Source: Planctomycetota bacterium (lineage in GTDB: Bacteria > Planctomycetota > UBA1135 > GCA-002686595). Taken from it: DNA of 64,000 bases. This document shows, piece by piece, positions 27,143-36,618 of the stretch (the stretch's first letter is position 1; the number at the start of each line of letters is the position of its first letter). The notes beneath the pieces were generated by a model. The model saw only the letters and a list, made by a program, of their open reading frames with translations. It had not been told where the DNA came from and made no database searches. The translations under genes were made by a program, and so were the position numbers. Where the stretch lies: contig JAJDEV010000276.1 in NCBI GenBank assembly GCA_029259605.1, positions 1 through 64,000 on the forward strand, read 5' to 3'.

Positions 27143-27720
27143 TGTCCGGCCTCGCTCTCGAGCATGGCCCGCATGCCGGCGGGCACCTCGACCATGGTCG
27201 CGTTCTGGCTGAGCTGCAGCGCGCGCACGTACGCGATGATCGCCCAGCGATCCTCGACCGGCACCTTGTCCGACAGGTCGTACATCGCGCCGAAGCCGCG
27301 CGTGATCACGTCGAAGAAGTAACCCGGAGGCGCGTCGCGCAGGCGCTCGATGTGGAAGCTCGGCGGTTGCTTGAGCCCGCGCCGTACGACGATGCCCTCG
27401 CCGTTGCCGACGTAGTCGTGGCACGCGGAGCAGAAGATGTCGTAGCGCTCGCGGCCGCGCTCGAGCACGTCCATCGTGATCTCGAACGGGAACTCGGTCG
27501 CGGGCTCGCCGTTCACCGTGCCGGCGTAGAGGTGCGCGTCGAGACGCAGCTCGCCGCGCGCGACGGTGCCCGCGACCTGCGGGCGCGAGCTACGGCCGTC
27601 CGCGAAGAACGCGCTCGCTTCGAGCGGTTCGTAGCGCGGCTGATCGTGCATGTCCTGGCGGCACGCGGTGAGGAGCAGCGCGCCCGCGAGCGCGGCGCCG
27701 AGTCGGTTGCGGGCGCTCAT
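27139..27720 (-). CDS. actE: Alternative complex III subunit ActE (monoheme lipoprotein)
   Basis: 193 residues. A lipoprotein signal ends at Cys20 (LLTAC). One class I cytochrome c motif CSACH (Cys97, Cys100, His101) sits in a domain ending in VPVEDRWAIIAYVRALQLSQ, the usual C-terminal helix of monoheme cytochromes; Met146 could be the sixth ligand. In ACIII the monoheme ActE receives electrons from the pentaheme ActA and passes them to the oxidase. Its start overlaps the actD stop. Confidence 0.92.
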   Translation of the reverse strand: MSARNRLGAALAGALLLTACRQDMHDQPRYEPLEASAFFADGRSSRPQVAGTVARGELRLDAHLYAGTVNGEPATEFPFEITMDVLERGRERYDIFCSACHDYVGNGEGIVVRRGLKQPPSFHIERLRDAPPGYFFDVITRGFGAMYDLSDKVPVEDRWAIIAYVRALQLSQNATMVEVPAGMRAMLESEAGQ

Positions 27721-28268
27721 GGGTGGAACACCTCGTTCAGGCTCAGCGGATGCATCGCGTCGAACAGTTGCTCGACGTGACCCCGGTCGTAGATCGGGTC
27801 GTACCACGGCACGAGCAGGAAGAACCGGTCGCGGCTCGCGTTGTCGAACTCGGGCACGTCGAACACCGGATGGTGCGGCCGCGGCAACCCGTTGAGCGCG
27901 AGCATCCCGAACACGGCGGTCAGCGCGGCGAACAGGATTGTCATCTCGAACGTGATGACGATGAACGACGGCCAGCTGTTGAACGGTCGGCCGCCGATGT
28001 TGATCGGGTAGTGCACCGCCGACGCGTAGTACTGCATCCCGAACCCGACGAGCGCGCCGGTGATGCCTCCGCCGAGGACGAGCTTGGCGAGCGGGCTCGT
28101 GTGCCCGAGCGCCTCCCACACCTCGTGCACGGGCAGCGGGGTGTACGCCTCCATCTTGCGATAGCCGGCGTCGCGACACGTGTGGATCGCGTCGAGCAGC
28201 TTGTGTTGGTCGGGGAACTCGGCCAGGTAGCCGAAGCTGTCACCCGACTGGGGCTTGGGCTTCTTCAC
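27717..28268 (-). CDS. actD: Alternative complex III subunit ActD (DUF3341)
   Basis: 183 residues from a GTG within the actC stop region (TAGTG). After a soluble N-terminal domain (YLAEFPDQHKLLDAIHTCRDAGYRKMEAYTPLPV..), two membrane helices form a hairpin (about 60-82 and 98-122). The loop between them carries NIGGRPFNSWP, and RPHHPVFDVPEFDNASRDRFFLLV follows. These are DUF3341/ActD signatures. It is a structural subunit with no cofactor. Confidence 0.92.
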   Translation of the reverse strand: MKKPKPQSGDSFGYLAEFPDQHKLLDAIHTCRDAGYRKMEAYTPLPVHEVWEALGHTSPLAKLVLGGGITGALVGFGMQYYASAVHYPINIGGRPFNSWPSFIVITFEMTILFAALTAVFGMLALNGLPRPHHPVFDVPEFDNASRDRFFLLVPWYDPIYDRGHVEQLFDAMHPLSLNEVFHP

Positions 28269-29665
28269 TACTCGACCTCCTCGAATCCGGAGGCCTCGGT
28301 GCCCGCTTCCGACTTGGGCACGAGCGTGCGCATCTCGAAGATCGAGATCATCGGCAGGAAGCGGATGAACAGGAACACGAGCGTGCCGAACAGCCCGATC
28401 GTCCCGATGTAGAGCATCCAGTCCCACTTCGTGCCCGCGTACATGTCCCACGAGCTCGGCAGGAAGTCGCGGGAGAGGCTCGTGACGACGATCACGAAGC
28501 GTTCGAGCCACATGCCGACGTTGACGATCAGGCAGATGATGAACAGGACGAGCACGTTCGAGCGCACGCGCTTGAACCACAGCAACTGCGGGATCGCGAC
28601 GTTGCACAGCATGAGCGACCAGTACGCCCACCAGTACGGACCGACCATGCGACCCCACATCATCCCGCTCTCGTACTTGTTGCCGCTGTACCAGGCGAAG
28701 AAGGCCTCCATCGCGTAGCCGTAGGCGACGATCAGATCGGTGGCGAGGATGATCTTCGCCATGTTCTGAAGGTGCCGCATCGTGATGAAGTCCTTCAGCC
28801 CGAACACCGCGCGCAGCGGAATCGCGAGCGTCATCACCATCGCGAAGCCTGAGTAGATCGCGCCGGCGACGAAGTACGGCGGCATGATCGTCGCGTGCCA
28901 GCCGGGGATGATCCCGACCGCGAAGTCGAAGCTGACGACCGTGTGTACGGAGACGACGAGCGGCGTCGCGAGGCCGGCGAGCAAGAGGTACGCGGTCTCG
29001 TAACGCTCCCAGTGCCGCGCCGCTCCGCGCCAGCCGAGCGCGAGCATCCCGTACGCGACCTTGAACGGCTTCGACTTGGCGCGATCGCGTAGCGTCGCGA
29101 AGTCCGGAATCAGGCCGATGTACCAGAACAACAGCGAGACGGTCGCATAGGTCGACACCGCGAACACGTCCCACAGCAGCGGGCTGCGGAACTGCGGCCA
29201 CAGCGCCATCGTGTTCGGGTAGGGCAGCAGCCAGTAGGCGAGCCACGGACGCCCGACGTGCAAGAGCGGGAAGATGCCCGCGCACATCACGGCGAAGATC
29301 GTCATCGCCTCCGCGAAGCGGTTGATCGACGTGCGCCACTCCTGCCGGAAGAGCAGCAGGATCGCGGAGATCAGCGTGCCGGCGTGGCCGATGCCGATCC
29401 ACCACACGAAGTTGATGATCGCGAAGCCCCAACCGACGGGAACGTTCAGGCCCCAGACCCCGACGCCGTCGGCGAGCAGCTTGACGATCGCGATGAGCAG
29501 CACACCGGCGAGCGACAGACACACGCCGAGCCCGATCCACCATCCGCGCGGCGTTTCGCGCTTCAGGACGATCGACGTGATCTTGTCGGTGACGCTACCC
29601 AGGTCGTGCCCCGGTCCGATGACCGAGGGCCCCAGGTCGCGCGGGTTGCCGGCCGCTTGCTGCAC
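28268..29665 (-). CDS. actC: Alternative complex III subunit ActC (NrfD-like, quinol site)
   Basis: 465 residues from a GTG directly next to the actB stop. About ten membrane helices of the NrfD/PsrC family, with [60 protein letters not shown] and [10 protein letters not shown]. ActC is the membrane subunit proposed to bind quinol next to the iron-sulfur chain of ActB. The His and Asp residues in those segments fit that role, but the assignment of the site is from family knowledge. Confidence 0.94.
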   Translation of the reverse strand: MQQAAGNPRDLGPSVIGPGHDLGSVTDKITSIVLKRETPRGWWIGLGVCLSLAGVLLIAIVKLLADGVGVWGLNVPVGWGFAIINFVWWIGIGHAGTLISAILLLFRQEWRTSINRFAEAMTIFAVMCAGIFPLLHVGRPWLAYWLLPYPNTMALWPQFRSPLLWDVFAVSTYATVSLLFWYIGLIPDFATLRDRAKSKPFKVAYGMLALGWRGAARHWERYETAYLLLAGLATPLVVSVHTVVSFDFAVGIIPGWHATIMPPYFVAGAIYSGFAMVMTLAIPLRAVFGLKDFITMRHLQNMAKIILATDLIVAYGYAMEAFFAWYSGNKYESGMMWGRMVGPYWWAYWSLMLCNVAIPQLLWFKRVRSNVLVLFIICLIVNVGMWLERFVIVVTSLSRDFLPSSWDMYAGTKWDWMLYIGTIGLFGTLVFLFIRFLPMISIFEMRTLVPKSEAGTEASGFEEVE

Positions 29666-32600
29666 CTAGTTCGTCTCGAGTCTCGGGTTGGGGTTCGTGA
29701 GTTTGGCGAGGTAGGTCGTGCGCGGGCGCGTGCCGAGCTCCTCGAGCAGCCCGTAGTGGTGCGGCTGCGCGCGATCGGCGGAGACTCGGCTCGACGCGTC
29801 GTTGATGTCGCCGAACACGATGGCCTGGGTCGGGCACGCCTGCATGCACGCGCTCGTGACCTCGCCGTCGGCGATGACGCGCTCCTCCTTCTTGGCCGTG
29901 ATGCGCACCTGGTTGATGCGCTGCACGCAGTACGTGCACTTCTCCATGACGCCACGCGCTCGCACGGTGACGTCCGGGTTGTTCGCGAGCTTGAGCGACT
30001 CGGTCTCGTAGTCCGAGTACTTGAAGAAGTTGAAGCGCCGCACCTTGTACGGGCAGTTGTTCGAGCAGTAGCGCGTGCCGACGCAACGGTTGTAGACCAT
30101 CTCGTTCAGGCCTTCGTCGCTGTGCGTCGTCGCGCCGACCGGGCAGACCACTTCGCACGGCGCGTTCTCGCAGTGCATGCACGGCACGGGTTGGTGCAGC
30201 GCGCGCGTTCCCGCCGGATGCTCGTCGTAGTAGCGGTCGATGCGGATCCAGTGCAGCTCGCGACCGCGCGCCACCTCTTCCTTGCCGACGATCGGGATGT
30301 TGTTCTCCGACTGGCAGGCGACCATGCACGCGTTGCAACCGATGCACGCGTTGAGGTCGATCACCATGCCCCACGCGTACCCGTTGTACGGGTGGTCGGG
30401 GTACATCGAGAGGTCGGAGACGTCGTGGTCGTGCGCGTTCGTTTCGTGCGGATCGACGCGGAAGCGATCGAAGGTCGTGACGCGGACGGGCTCGCGCCCC
30501 TCCATGTTGCTGTGATCCTGGACGTTCGCGAGCGCGGCCGTGCGCCCGGTGCGCGACAGGCTCGCCCCGTCCACGCTCCACGCCGCGTCGACCGTGCGCA
30601 GGCGATACGCGTCGAAGCCGACGTTCGAGCCAAGCTGTCCCGCGCTCGTGCGCCCGTACCCGAGGTGCAGCGTGACCGCATCGTCGGCGTGACCCGGCGT
30701 GATCCACACCGGCGCCTCGACGCGTCGCTCGCCGGCCCGCACCTCGACCACGTCGCCCGAGTCCAAGCCCTCGGCCTTCGCGGTGGCCGGCGAAACGAGC
30801 GCGGCGTTTTCCCACGTCAGGCGCGTGAGCGGGCGCGGCGTCTCCTGCAGCCAACCGTTGTTCACGAAGCGCCCGTCGAACGCGCTCGCGTCCGGACGGA
30901 GCACGACCTCGAGGCCGGTGCGCGCGACGTAGGCGCCGAGCTTGCCCGCGCCGGGTGCGAGCGTGAGCGCGTCGCTCGTCGTTCCGGCGATGATGCCGTC
31001 GTGCAGCGCCGTCTCCCACGCGCGCTCGAACGCGTCGTCGTCGAGCGCGAGCGCGCGCTTCCAATGCGCGCGCACGAGGTCGTGAGCCTTCGCGCTCGTA
31101 TCGCCATCGACCACGGCGAGCAGCTCGTGCGCGGACTTCCCGCCGTAGAGCGGCGCGATCAGGGGCTGGACGATGGACGCGGTGCCGTCGAAGGCGCGCG
31201 CGTCGCTCCAGCTCTCGAGCGCGTGCGCCTCGGGAATGTGCCAGTGGCACAGCCGCGACGTCTCGTCGACGTGCGAGGAGAGGTGCACGCGGAACGGGAC
31301 GGTGCGCAACGCGGCGTCGAACTCGAGGTTGGCCGGCGCGTCGTACACCGGGTTACCGCCGAGCATGAGCAGCGTGGTGACGCGCGTGTTGCGGATGTCG
31401 TCGACGAGCACGGAGATCGACTCGGCGTCGGAGGTCTCGCGTGCGGTGACGGACTCGATGTAGTCGACCGTCTTTCCGACGTTCCGCAGCGCGTCGTTGA
31501 TCCGATGAGTGAGCGCGTGCACCGCGGGCGTCTGCCATTCGCCGGCGACGACCAAGCCCGCGCCCGCATTGTCGCGCAGGTCGCGCGCCACTTCGTCCGC
31601 GAGCACGCGCAACTCGTCGCCGACTTCGGGCGCGTCGACCGACACGCCGAGGCGATGCGCGAGAACGCGCGTGAAGGCCTCGACCAGCGACGGCTTGACG
31701 GCCAGCCGGTGGTCCGCCATCGAGCCCGTCAGCGTGACCGAGCTCTCGACCGCGTACAGCCGGTTCATCGGCGTCGCGTTTCCGCCGACCGAGCGCGCCT
31801 TGCGCGCCGCCGCGAAGTTACGCGCGTAGCGCACGCCGCCGCTGCCCGCGGCGAGGAACTCCGCGTCGAGCGAGACCACGACACGCGCCTTGTCGAACGC
31901 GTAGCGGGGCTCGACGTCGCGCCCGAAGACGCTCTGCGCGCCGGCGCGCGAGTGGTCGCGGTGGACCGGCGACCAGTGGTGGATCGCCATCGACGGGAAG
32001 CGCGCGACGAGCGCCGCGAGCTGCGCACGCTGTGTCGGCGACGTCGAATCCGTGGCGAGGATCGCGAGCCCTTCGCCGCGCGTCGCTTCCATGCCGTCGA
32101 GGCGACTCGACAGCTCGGTGAGGAACGCGTCCCAGGTCGAGATCTGTCCCGCGCGCAGGATCGAGTGCGAGCGATCGGGGTCGTACAAGCCGAGCACCGC
32201 CGCCTGCGCGAGTCCGTCCGTCGCGCCGAGGCTCGCCGGGTGATCCGGGTTGCCCTCGATCTTGGTCGGCCGACCCATGTGGCTCTCGACCAGCACGCCG
32301 ATCACGTCGGAGCCCGTGCACAGCGACGTCGCGAAGTAGCGCGGTTTGCCGGGGATCAGCGCTTCGGGCGACTTCGCGAAGGGAACGATGCGCTCGTCGG
32401 GTTGCCGCGTGCACGCGCCGAGGCCGGCGACGGCGAGCGATGCGCCCATGCTGCGCAGGAAATCGCGCCGGCCGAGCGCGGTTCCGAGCCGCGGCAGTTG
32501 CGACGGGAACCAGCGCGTGAGGAAGGCGCGGAACGGCGCCGTGTCGGCCAGTTGTTCGAGCTTGCGCCAGAACGCCGGCCCGTGGACGGTCGCGAGCTCC

Positions 32601-32713
32601 TCGCGGATCGCGCGCACCTCGGCCTCGCTCACCTCCGGAACGGACGCGAGGTCGATCGCGGGCGCTTCGACGTGTTCCGGCGCGAGCTCGAGCAGGTGGT
32701 CGTGTCGGCTCAT
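29666..32713 (-). CDS. actB: Alternative complex III subunit ActB (iron-sulfur)
   Basis: 1015 residues. A twin-arginine-like motif (GRRDFLRSMG, about 77-86) precedes a hydrophobic stretch. The long middle domain resembles a molybdopterin oxidoreductase without cofactor. The C-terminal domain has four cysteine groups: CIGCNACMVAC, CMHCENAPCEVVC, CVGTRYCSNNC and CTYC..CMQAC, the pattern for three [4Fe-4S] and one [3Fe-4S] cluster in ACIII. It carries electrons from the ActC quinol site to ActA. The ATG at 32713 is preferred over 32722 because it overlaps the actA stop (ATGA). Confidence 0.94.
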   Translation of the reverse strand: MSRHDHLLELAPEHVEAPAIDLASVPEVSEAEVRAIREELATVHGPAFWRKLEQLADTAPFRAFLTRWFPSQLPRLGTALGRRDFLRSMGASLAVAGLGACTRQPDERIVPFAKSPEALIPGKPRYFATSLCTGSDVIGVLVESHMGRPTKIEGNPDHPASLGATDGLAQAAVLGLYDPDRSHSILRAGQISTWDAFLTELSSRLDGMEATRGEGLAILATDSTSPTQRAQLAALVARFPSMAIHHWSPVHRDHSRAGAQSVFGRDVEPRYAFDKARVVVSLDAEFLAAGSGGVRYARNFAAARKARSVGGNATPMNRLYAVESSVTLTGSMADHRLAVKPSLVEAFTRVLAHRLGVSVDAPEVGDELRVLADEVARDLRDNAGAGLVVAGEWQTPAVHALTHRINDALRNVGKTVDYIESVTARETSDAESISVLVDDIRNTRVTTLLMLGGNPVYDAPANLEFDAALRTVPFRVHLSSHVDETSRLCHWHIPEAHALESWSDARAFDGTASIVQPLIAPLYGGKSAHELLAVVDGDTSAKAHDLVRAHWKRALALDDDAFERAWETALHDGIIAGTTSDALTLAPGAGKLGAYVARTGLEVVLRPDASAFDGRFVNNGWLQETPRPLTRLTWENAALVSPATAKAEGLDSGDVVEVRAGERRVEAPVWITPGHADDAVTLHLGYGRTSAGQLGSNVGFDAYRLRTVDAAWSVDGASLSRTGRTAALANVQDHSNMEGREPVRVTTFDRFRVDPHETNAHDHDVSDLSMYPDHPYNGYAWGMVIDLNACIGCNACMVACQSENNIPIVGKEEVARGRELHWIRIDRYYDEHPAGTRALHQPVPCMHCENAPCEVVCPVGATTHSDEGLNEMVYNRCVGTRYCSNNCPYKVRRFNFFKYSDYETESLKLANNPDVTVRARGVMEKCTYCVQRINQVRITAKKEERVIADGEVTSACMQACPTQAIVFGDINDASSRVSADRAQPHHYGLLEELGTRPRTTYLAKLTNPNPRLETN

Positions 32714-33360
32714 CGGTGGCACACCGAGCAGTTCGTCATGCTCTCCAGGTGATAGCGCTCGGCGAGTTCCGCGCGCTCCTCGGCCGACACGTCATCCGGC
32801 CGCCACTCGGTGGAGAACACGTCCGCGCGATCGCGAACGAACACCTCCGGGTCGCGGTGACACGACAGGCACCAGTCCATGTTCAGCGTGTTCTCGCGCC
32901 ACGTGAGCGGCATCTCGTCGACCTGTCCGTGACAGGTCGTGCAGCCGATGCCCTTCGACACGTGGATCGAGTGATCGAAGTACGCGAAGTCCGGCAGGTC
33001 GTGCACGCGCACCCACTCGACCGGCGCGTCGGTGCGATAGCTCTCGCGGATCTTCTCGAGCATCGGCGCGTCCTTCCAAACGAGCGAGTGGCAACCCATG
33101 CACGTCTTCGTCGGGGGAATACCGGCGAAGGCCGACTCCTCGACGCTCGTGTGACAGAAGCGGCAGTCGATGCCGAGCCCGGCGACGTGGTGCTTGTGGC
33201 TGAACGGCACCGGCTGTTCGCGCGCGACGTTGACCTGCGTGTTGTAGGGCGAACGCAGCAGCCTGTCCCAACCCCAAACGGCCGCACCCAAGAAGAACAC
33301 GGCGCCGAAGATCGAGACCCTCGAGAGCGTGTTGAAGCTGGGGTGGAAGATCTGAGCCAT
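32710..33360 (-). CDS. actA: Alternative complex III subunit ActA (pentaheme cytochrome c)
   Basis: 216 residues. One N-terminal membrane helix (about 14-31) anchors a periplasmic domain with five heme motifs: CRFCH (66-70), CMGCH (87-91), CTTCH (140-144), CLSCH (164-168) and CSVCH (211-215). Five hemes match the ActA of known ACIII complexes. It takes electrons from ActB and hands them to ActE or the oxidase. First gene of the 12-gene operon; the ATG at 33360 opens the family's FHPSFNTLSR N-terminus. Confidence 0.95.
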   Translation of the reverse strand: MAQIFHPSFNTLSRVSIFGAVFFLGAAVWGWDRLLRSPYNTQVNVAREQPVPFSHKHHVAGLGIDCRFCHTSVEESAFAGIPPTKTCMGCHSLVWKDAPMLEKIRESYRTDAPVEWVRVHDLPDFAYFDHSIHVSKGIGCTTCHGQVDEMPLTWRENTLNMDWCLSCHRDPEVFVRDRADVFSTEWRPDDVSAEERAELAERYHLESMTNCSVCHR

Positions 33361-33785
33361 GGAACCGAGCGAGGTCTGGCGCGGACCTCGCGGAGCGGCG
33401 TGAGTCAGGGGGAGCCGGGGTCCACGCGCGCGCAGCGCGCACGAATTGGGCAAAGAGAATAGAGCGCCCGCCCGAAGCCGTCCAGGATGCGCGACCGCAT
33501 GTCGCGCGCCCGACCCCGCACCGAGCACCGACCCCACGCGAGACTCTCGTCCGGCACCGCGTTTGCACCTGCGCCCGAGCCCTCCGCCGCACCCGCGCGG
33601 CAAGTCTCCGAACGCTCCATCGGCCGATCTGGAAGCCGCGGGGGCCGAAGCGTCCGCCCCTGGTCCGTTACGGGACATCGGTCAGGAACGCAGGAGGCAG
33701 CAGCGCGACGCGTTGCGCGTACGCCCAACGACGTACTCGCGAACTCCCCGACGCTCGAGCACCTCACCGCGCTCCCCAAGTCCCC
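33361..33785 (-). promoter_or_regulatory. Promoter and leader of the act/cta operon
   Basis: 425 bp without a gene, upstream of actA. A candidate promoter on the minus strand has -35 TGGACG (33484-33479), a 17-bp spacer and -10 TATTCT (33461-33456), about 95 bp before the ATG. The leader contains a perfect 8-bp hairpin with a 7-nt loop at 33369-33391 (GCGAGGTC/GACCTCGC), ending 8 nt before the start codon, where it could affect ribosome access. The promoter call is by eye. I see nothing else between 33485 and 33785. Confidence 0.4.
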
Positions 33786-34667
33786 CTACAACTCGTCGAG
33801 CGAGCGCGGCCAGTCGTCCTTCAGGAGCTGCGACAGGGCGCGATCGCGCAGCAGCTTCCCGCCCGTCTGACAGCGGGCGCAGTAGTTCGTCTCGTTGTCC
33901 GCGTAGGCGATGCGCTGGACCGGCGCGCCACAGTCGGGGCAGGGCTCGCGGTAGCGCCCGTGAACGGCCATGCCGTCGCGGAACGCGGTGACCTTCTCCG
34001 GAAAGCCGTCGCCGAGTTCGTCGCGCAGGCGCTCGGTCCAGTCGGTGAGCACGGTGCGGACGCTCGCGAACAGCCGCTCGACCTCGTCGTCCGAGAGCTT
34101 GCTCGTCCACTTGAGCGGCGAGAGGCGCGCGTGGTGCAAGATCTCGTCCGAGTAGGCGTTCCCGATCCCGCTGAAGGCCTTCGGGTCGCAGAGCCAGCGC
34201 TTGACCGTGTGGTTCTCGGCGCGGAGCCGCGTGGCGAAGGCCGCGAACTCGATTTCGAGCGGCTCCAGCCCCCCCGGATCGTGGGCCGCGAGGGCCTCCT
34301 CACCCCTCACGAGGTGCAGGGAAGCGCGTTTCTTCGTGCCGGCCTCGGTCAGGAGCAGGGTCCCGTGCTCGAAATCGAAGGCCGCCAGCCCGATTCGGCC
34401 GGGCAGCCCCGCCCCGACCGCCCGCCAGCGGAAGCGGCCGGCGATCATTAAATGGAAGACGAGGTAGAGCTCGTCCTCGAGCTCGAGCACCACCCGCTTG
34501 CCGATCCGCCGCGTTCCGACCACCCGGCGACCTTCCACGGCCCCAATCGGCGGATCGACGGACCGAACTAGGAACGCGCTTTTGAGCCGGAGGCGCTCGA
34601 GGACGCGCCCGCCGACCGTCCGCTCGAGCGAGGTGACGTAGAGGGTCACATCCGGCAGTTCGGGCAT
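33786..34667 (-). CDS. Fpg/Nei-family DNA glycosylase
   Basis: 293 residues. The start at 34667 gives Pro2-Glu3 (MPELPDV), which the family needs as nucleophile and helper, so an in-frame extension to 34703 is rejected. Lys57 fits the catalytic lysine, Asn170 in GIGNAYSDEIL marks the H2TH element, and a C-terminal zinc finger uses Cys243, Cys246, Cys263 and Cys266. TEAGTKKRASLHLV is more like Nei-like members than classical Fpg, so substrate (8-oxoguanine or oxidised pyrimidines) is open. It repairs oxidised bases and nicks the strand. The gene lies after the MetE-like operon's terminator and before the act operon promoter. Confidence 0.92.
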   Translation of the reverse strand: MPELPDVTLYVTSLERTVGGRVLERLRLKSAFLVRSVDPPIGAVEGRRVVGTRRIGKRVVLELEDELYLVFHLMIAGRFRWRAVGAGLPGRIGLAAFDFEHGTLLLTEAGTKKRASLHLVRGEEALAAHDPGGLEPLEIEFAAFATRLRAENHTVKRWLCDPKAFSGIGNAYSDEILHHARLSPLKWTSKLSDDEVERLFASVRTVLTDWTERLRDELGDGFPEKVTAFRDGMAVHGRYREPCPDCGAPVQRIAYADNETNYCARCQTGGKLLRDRALSQLLKDDWPRSLDEL

Positions 34668-34681
34668 GGGGAAGAGCGTAG

Positions 34682-34735
34682 CGGCGATACGGAGTCGCAC
34701 CAATCGGCGGCGATGGGTGCGACTCCGTATCGCCG
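34682..34735 (-). terminator. Strong hairpin ending the sulfur/MetE-like operon
   Basis: Perfect 20-bp stem (34682-34701 pairing with 34716-34735) around a 14-nt loop, starting 2 nt after the stop codon of the MetE-like gene. No long T-run follows on the minus strand. Its strength and position suggest it separates the operon from the glycosylase gene, whose ATG follows 14 nt later. Confidence 0.7.
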
Positions 34736-34737
34736 TT

Positions 34738-35886
34738 TCAGATGCGGCCGGAGCGCAGGAGCTCGGCCGCCTGCGCGAGCGCCTCGAGCTTCCGGACCGC
34801 GGTCGCCTCGGCGTTCATCGGGCGCACGGCGAAAGTCCCGAACCCGCAGTCGGGGTTCAGGTGGATGCGCTCGTGCCCGACGACCTCGGCCAGCGCGCGG
34901 ACGCGGCGCGCGATGGCCTCGGGGTCCTCGACCTCGTCCGTCCGCGGATTGACGACGCCGAAGCCGACGTGCGAGCCGGGGGGGAGTCCCGCGAGCAGCG
35001 CCGGATCGCCGGCGCGCTCGGTCGCGTACTCGAGGACGAACTGGTCGACGTGCATGCGCGCGAAGTGGGGGATCAGCTCGTCGTACGAACCGGACAGCAG
35101 CACGCCCTCGTCGCGGCTCCAGTTGCCGCGGCAAACGTGCAGCGCCTTGAGCGGACCCTCGACGCCGTCGACGACGCGGTTGATGAGCTCGACGGCGAGC
35201 TCGAGTTCGCCCTCGGGATCGGCGCTCGCCGCGAGCGCGGCGCACATGAACGTGTGCGTCGAGGACTTGCCCGCGAAGACGAGCTCGGTGAGCACGGGCT
35301 CGTCGAACTGCACGACGTCGCAGCCTTCCGCGGCGAGCGCGATCAGCTCGTCGCGCAGGATGCGCACGACGTCGTCGGCCAGCTTCTCGCGCGTCGGATA
35401 GGCGCCCTCGGACAGCGCCTTCACCCACGACGAGCGCACGAGCAGGTACGGCCCCGGCAGCGTCATCTTGATCGCGCGATCGGTGTGCTGCTTCAGAAAG
35501 CGATAGTCGTCGAGCACGAGCGGCGTGCGCGCGCGCAACGGCCCGACCGCGACGTTGTTGCGCATCGCGTAGGCGGGCACGTCGAGCGTTTGCAACAGCC
35601 CCTCGAACGCGGCCTTGTCCTCGACGTGCTCGAGCAGGTCGGCCATCGACATCTGCTCGAAGCCTTCGACGCGACCGGAGAGGAACGAGCAGAAGTTGTC
35701 CCGGCGTTGCTCGCCGTCCGAGACGATGTCGACGCCGGCGCGTTCCTGCGCGCGCAACGCGGCGAGGCACGCCGCATCCTCTTGTTCCTTCAGGTCGGCC
35801 GCGCGCCGCTTCGTCGCGAGCAACAGGCCCTCGGGCCGCGGCCAGCTGCCGACGGTCGTGACGGGAAAGGCGGGATAGGAGGTCAT
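34738..35886 (-). CDS. MetE-like cobalamin-independent thiol methyltransferase (short form)
   Basis: 382 residues, about half of canonical MetE and equivalent to its C-terminal catalytic barrel. The zinc site is intact: His250 and Cys252 (HVCRGNW), Glu286 (FVLEY) and Cys347 (NPDCGFGT). It starts like the family (FPVTTVGSWPRP) and has FDEPVLTE. Short members either methylate homocysteine with donors other than folylpolyglutamate, or act on other thiols, as epoxyalkane:coenzyme M transferase does. GAAAGGA lies upstream and its ATG overlaps the stop of the TusA-OsmC gene. Being last in a run of sulfur-carrier genes suggests that a thiol or persulfide is its substrate, which is inference. Confidence 0.85.
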   Translation of the reverse strand: MTSYPAFPVTTVGSWPRPEGLLLATKRRAADLKEQEDAACLAALRAQERAGVDIVSDGEQRRDNFCSFLSGRVEGFEQMSMADLLEHVEDKAAFEGLLQTLDVPAYAMRNNVAVGPLRARTPLVLDDYRFLKQHTDRAIKMTLPGPYLLVRSSWVKALSEGAYPTREKLADDVVRILRDELIALAAEGCDVVQFDEPVLTELVFAGKSSTHTFMCAALAASADPEGELELAVELINRVVDGVEGPLKALHVCRGNWSRDEGVLLSGSYDELIPHFARMHVDQFVLEYATERAGDPALLAGLPPGSHVGFGVVNPRTDEVEDPEAIARRVRALAEVVGHERIHLNPDCGFGTFAVRPMNAEATAVRKLEALAQAAELLRSGRI

Positions 35887-36614
35887 AGGGTCTTCCTTTC
35901 GATGCGGATCGGCACTTCGCGTCCGAGGGTGTGGCGAACGGGCGAGCGCGCGAACGTCTCGCGCCACAGCTCTTCGAGCACGTCGTCGTCGGCGTCCGCG
36001 TCGATGAAGAGGCTGCCTTCGACCTGCGAGACGCCGGGATGCCCGTCGTCCTCCACGCCGAGGAACACGAGCAGGTTGTCGATGCGCGCCTTCAGCGACA
36101 CCTCGAGATCGAACACTTCGATCGAGCGCTTCGACGCGCGCCAACGCAGCCCGACGGCGAGGCAACCGGCGAGCGCCGCGAGCACGTACTCGACCGCGGA
36201 CGGCGCCGCGTCCTCGGTGTCGAGGCTGGCCGGTTGGCCGATCGCGAAGGCGTGGTTGCGCACGTACGCGCGTGCTTGCATCGCTTCGGTCGAGCGCACG
36301 CGCACGGTCCAAACGTGGTCGCGCGTGCGCGCGAGGTCCGCGCCGAGGTCGGCGTCCGCGCCCTTCTTCTTCACGAAGTACGACGTCGATCCACCGTCCC
36401 CCGGCGTGTCGGCGACGAGCGCGTGGCCGACCAGCCGGCACCAGGCTGGCAGGTCGACCGCGACGCTCGACTCGCGACTCCGCACCTCGAGCACGCCGCC
36501 GTTCGCGAGCGGTTGCATCGCGCGGCGAATGATCAGGAGCAGTCCGCTCCCGCAATCGAGGTCGCCGCCGTCGCAAACGGCATCCGGCGTACCGGCGAAG
36601 CGCTCGTCTACCAT
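35883..36614 (-). CDS. TusA-like/OsmC-like fusion protein
   Basis: 243 residues. The N-terminal ~75 residues are TusA-like, with the active cysteine in LDCGSG (Cys21), where TusA proper has CP, and DLPAWCRLVGH at the end. The C-terminal ~140 residues are OsmC-like (SAVEYVLAALAGCLAVGL). The first OsmC cysteine is present (Cys151) but the second is Ser (SPVRHTL instead of CPV), so normal two-cysteine peroxidase chemistry is unlikely. A role in handling protein persulfides is plausible. The start at 36614 follows the DsrE-like stop by 4 bp. Confidence 0.85.
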   Translation of the reverse strand: MVDERFAGTPDAVCDGGDLDCGSGLLLIIRRAMQPLANGGVLEVRSRESSVAVDLPAWCRLVGHALVADTPGDGGSTSYFVKKKGADADLGADLARTRDHVWTVRVRSTEAMQARAYVRNHAFAIGQPASLDTEDAAPSAVEYVLAALAGCLAVGLRWRASKRSIEVFDLEVSLKARIDNLLVFLGVEDDGHPGVSQVEGSLFIDADADDDVLEELWRETFARSPVRHTLGREVPIRIERKTL

Positions 36615-36618
36615 GCGG

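Noticed and set aside
29258-32752. A long open frame on the plus strand opposite actB
   Set aside because: It is a codon-bias shadow in GC-rich DNA: the translation is Arg/Ala/Val-rich without any domain, and the minus-strand ActB has four cysteine clusters and clear family features.
34668-34703. Twelve-residue extension of the Fpg/Nei glycosylase
   Set aside because: The family needs Pro2-Glu3 directly after the initiator, so the start must be 34667; the extension overlaps the terminator hairpin.
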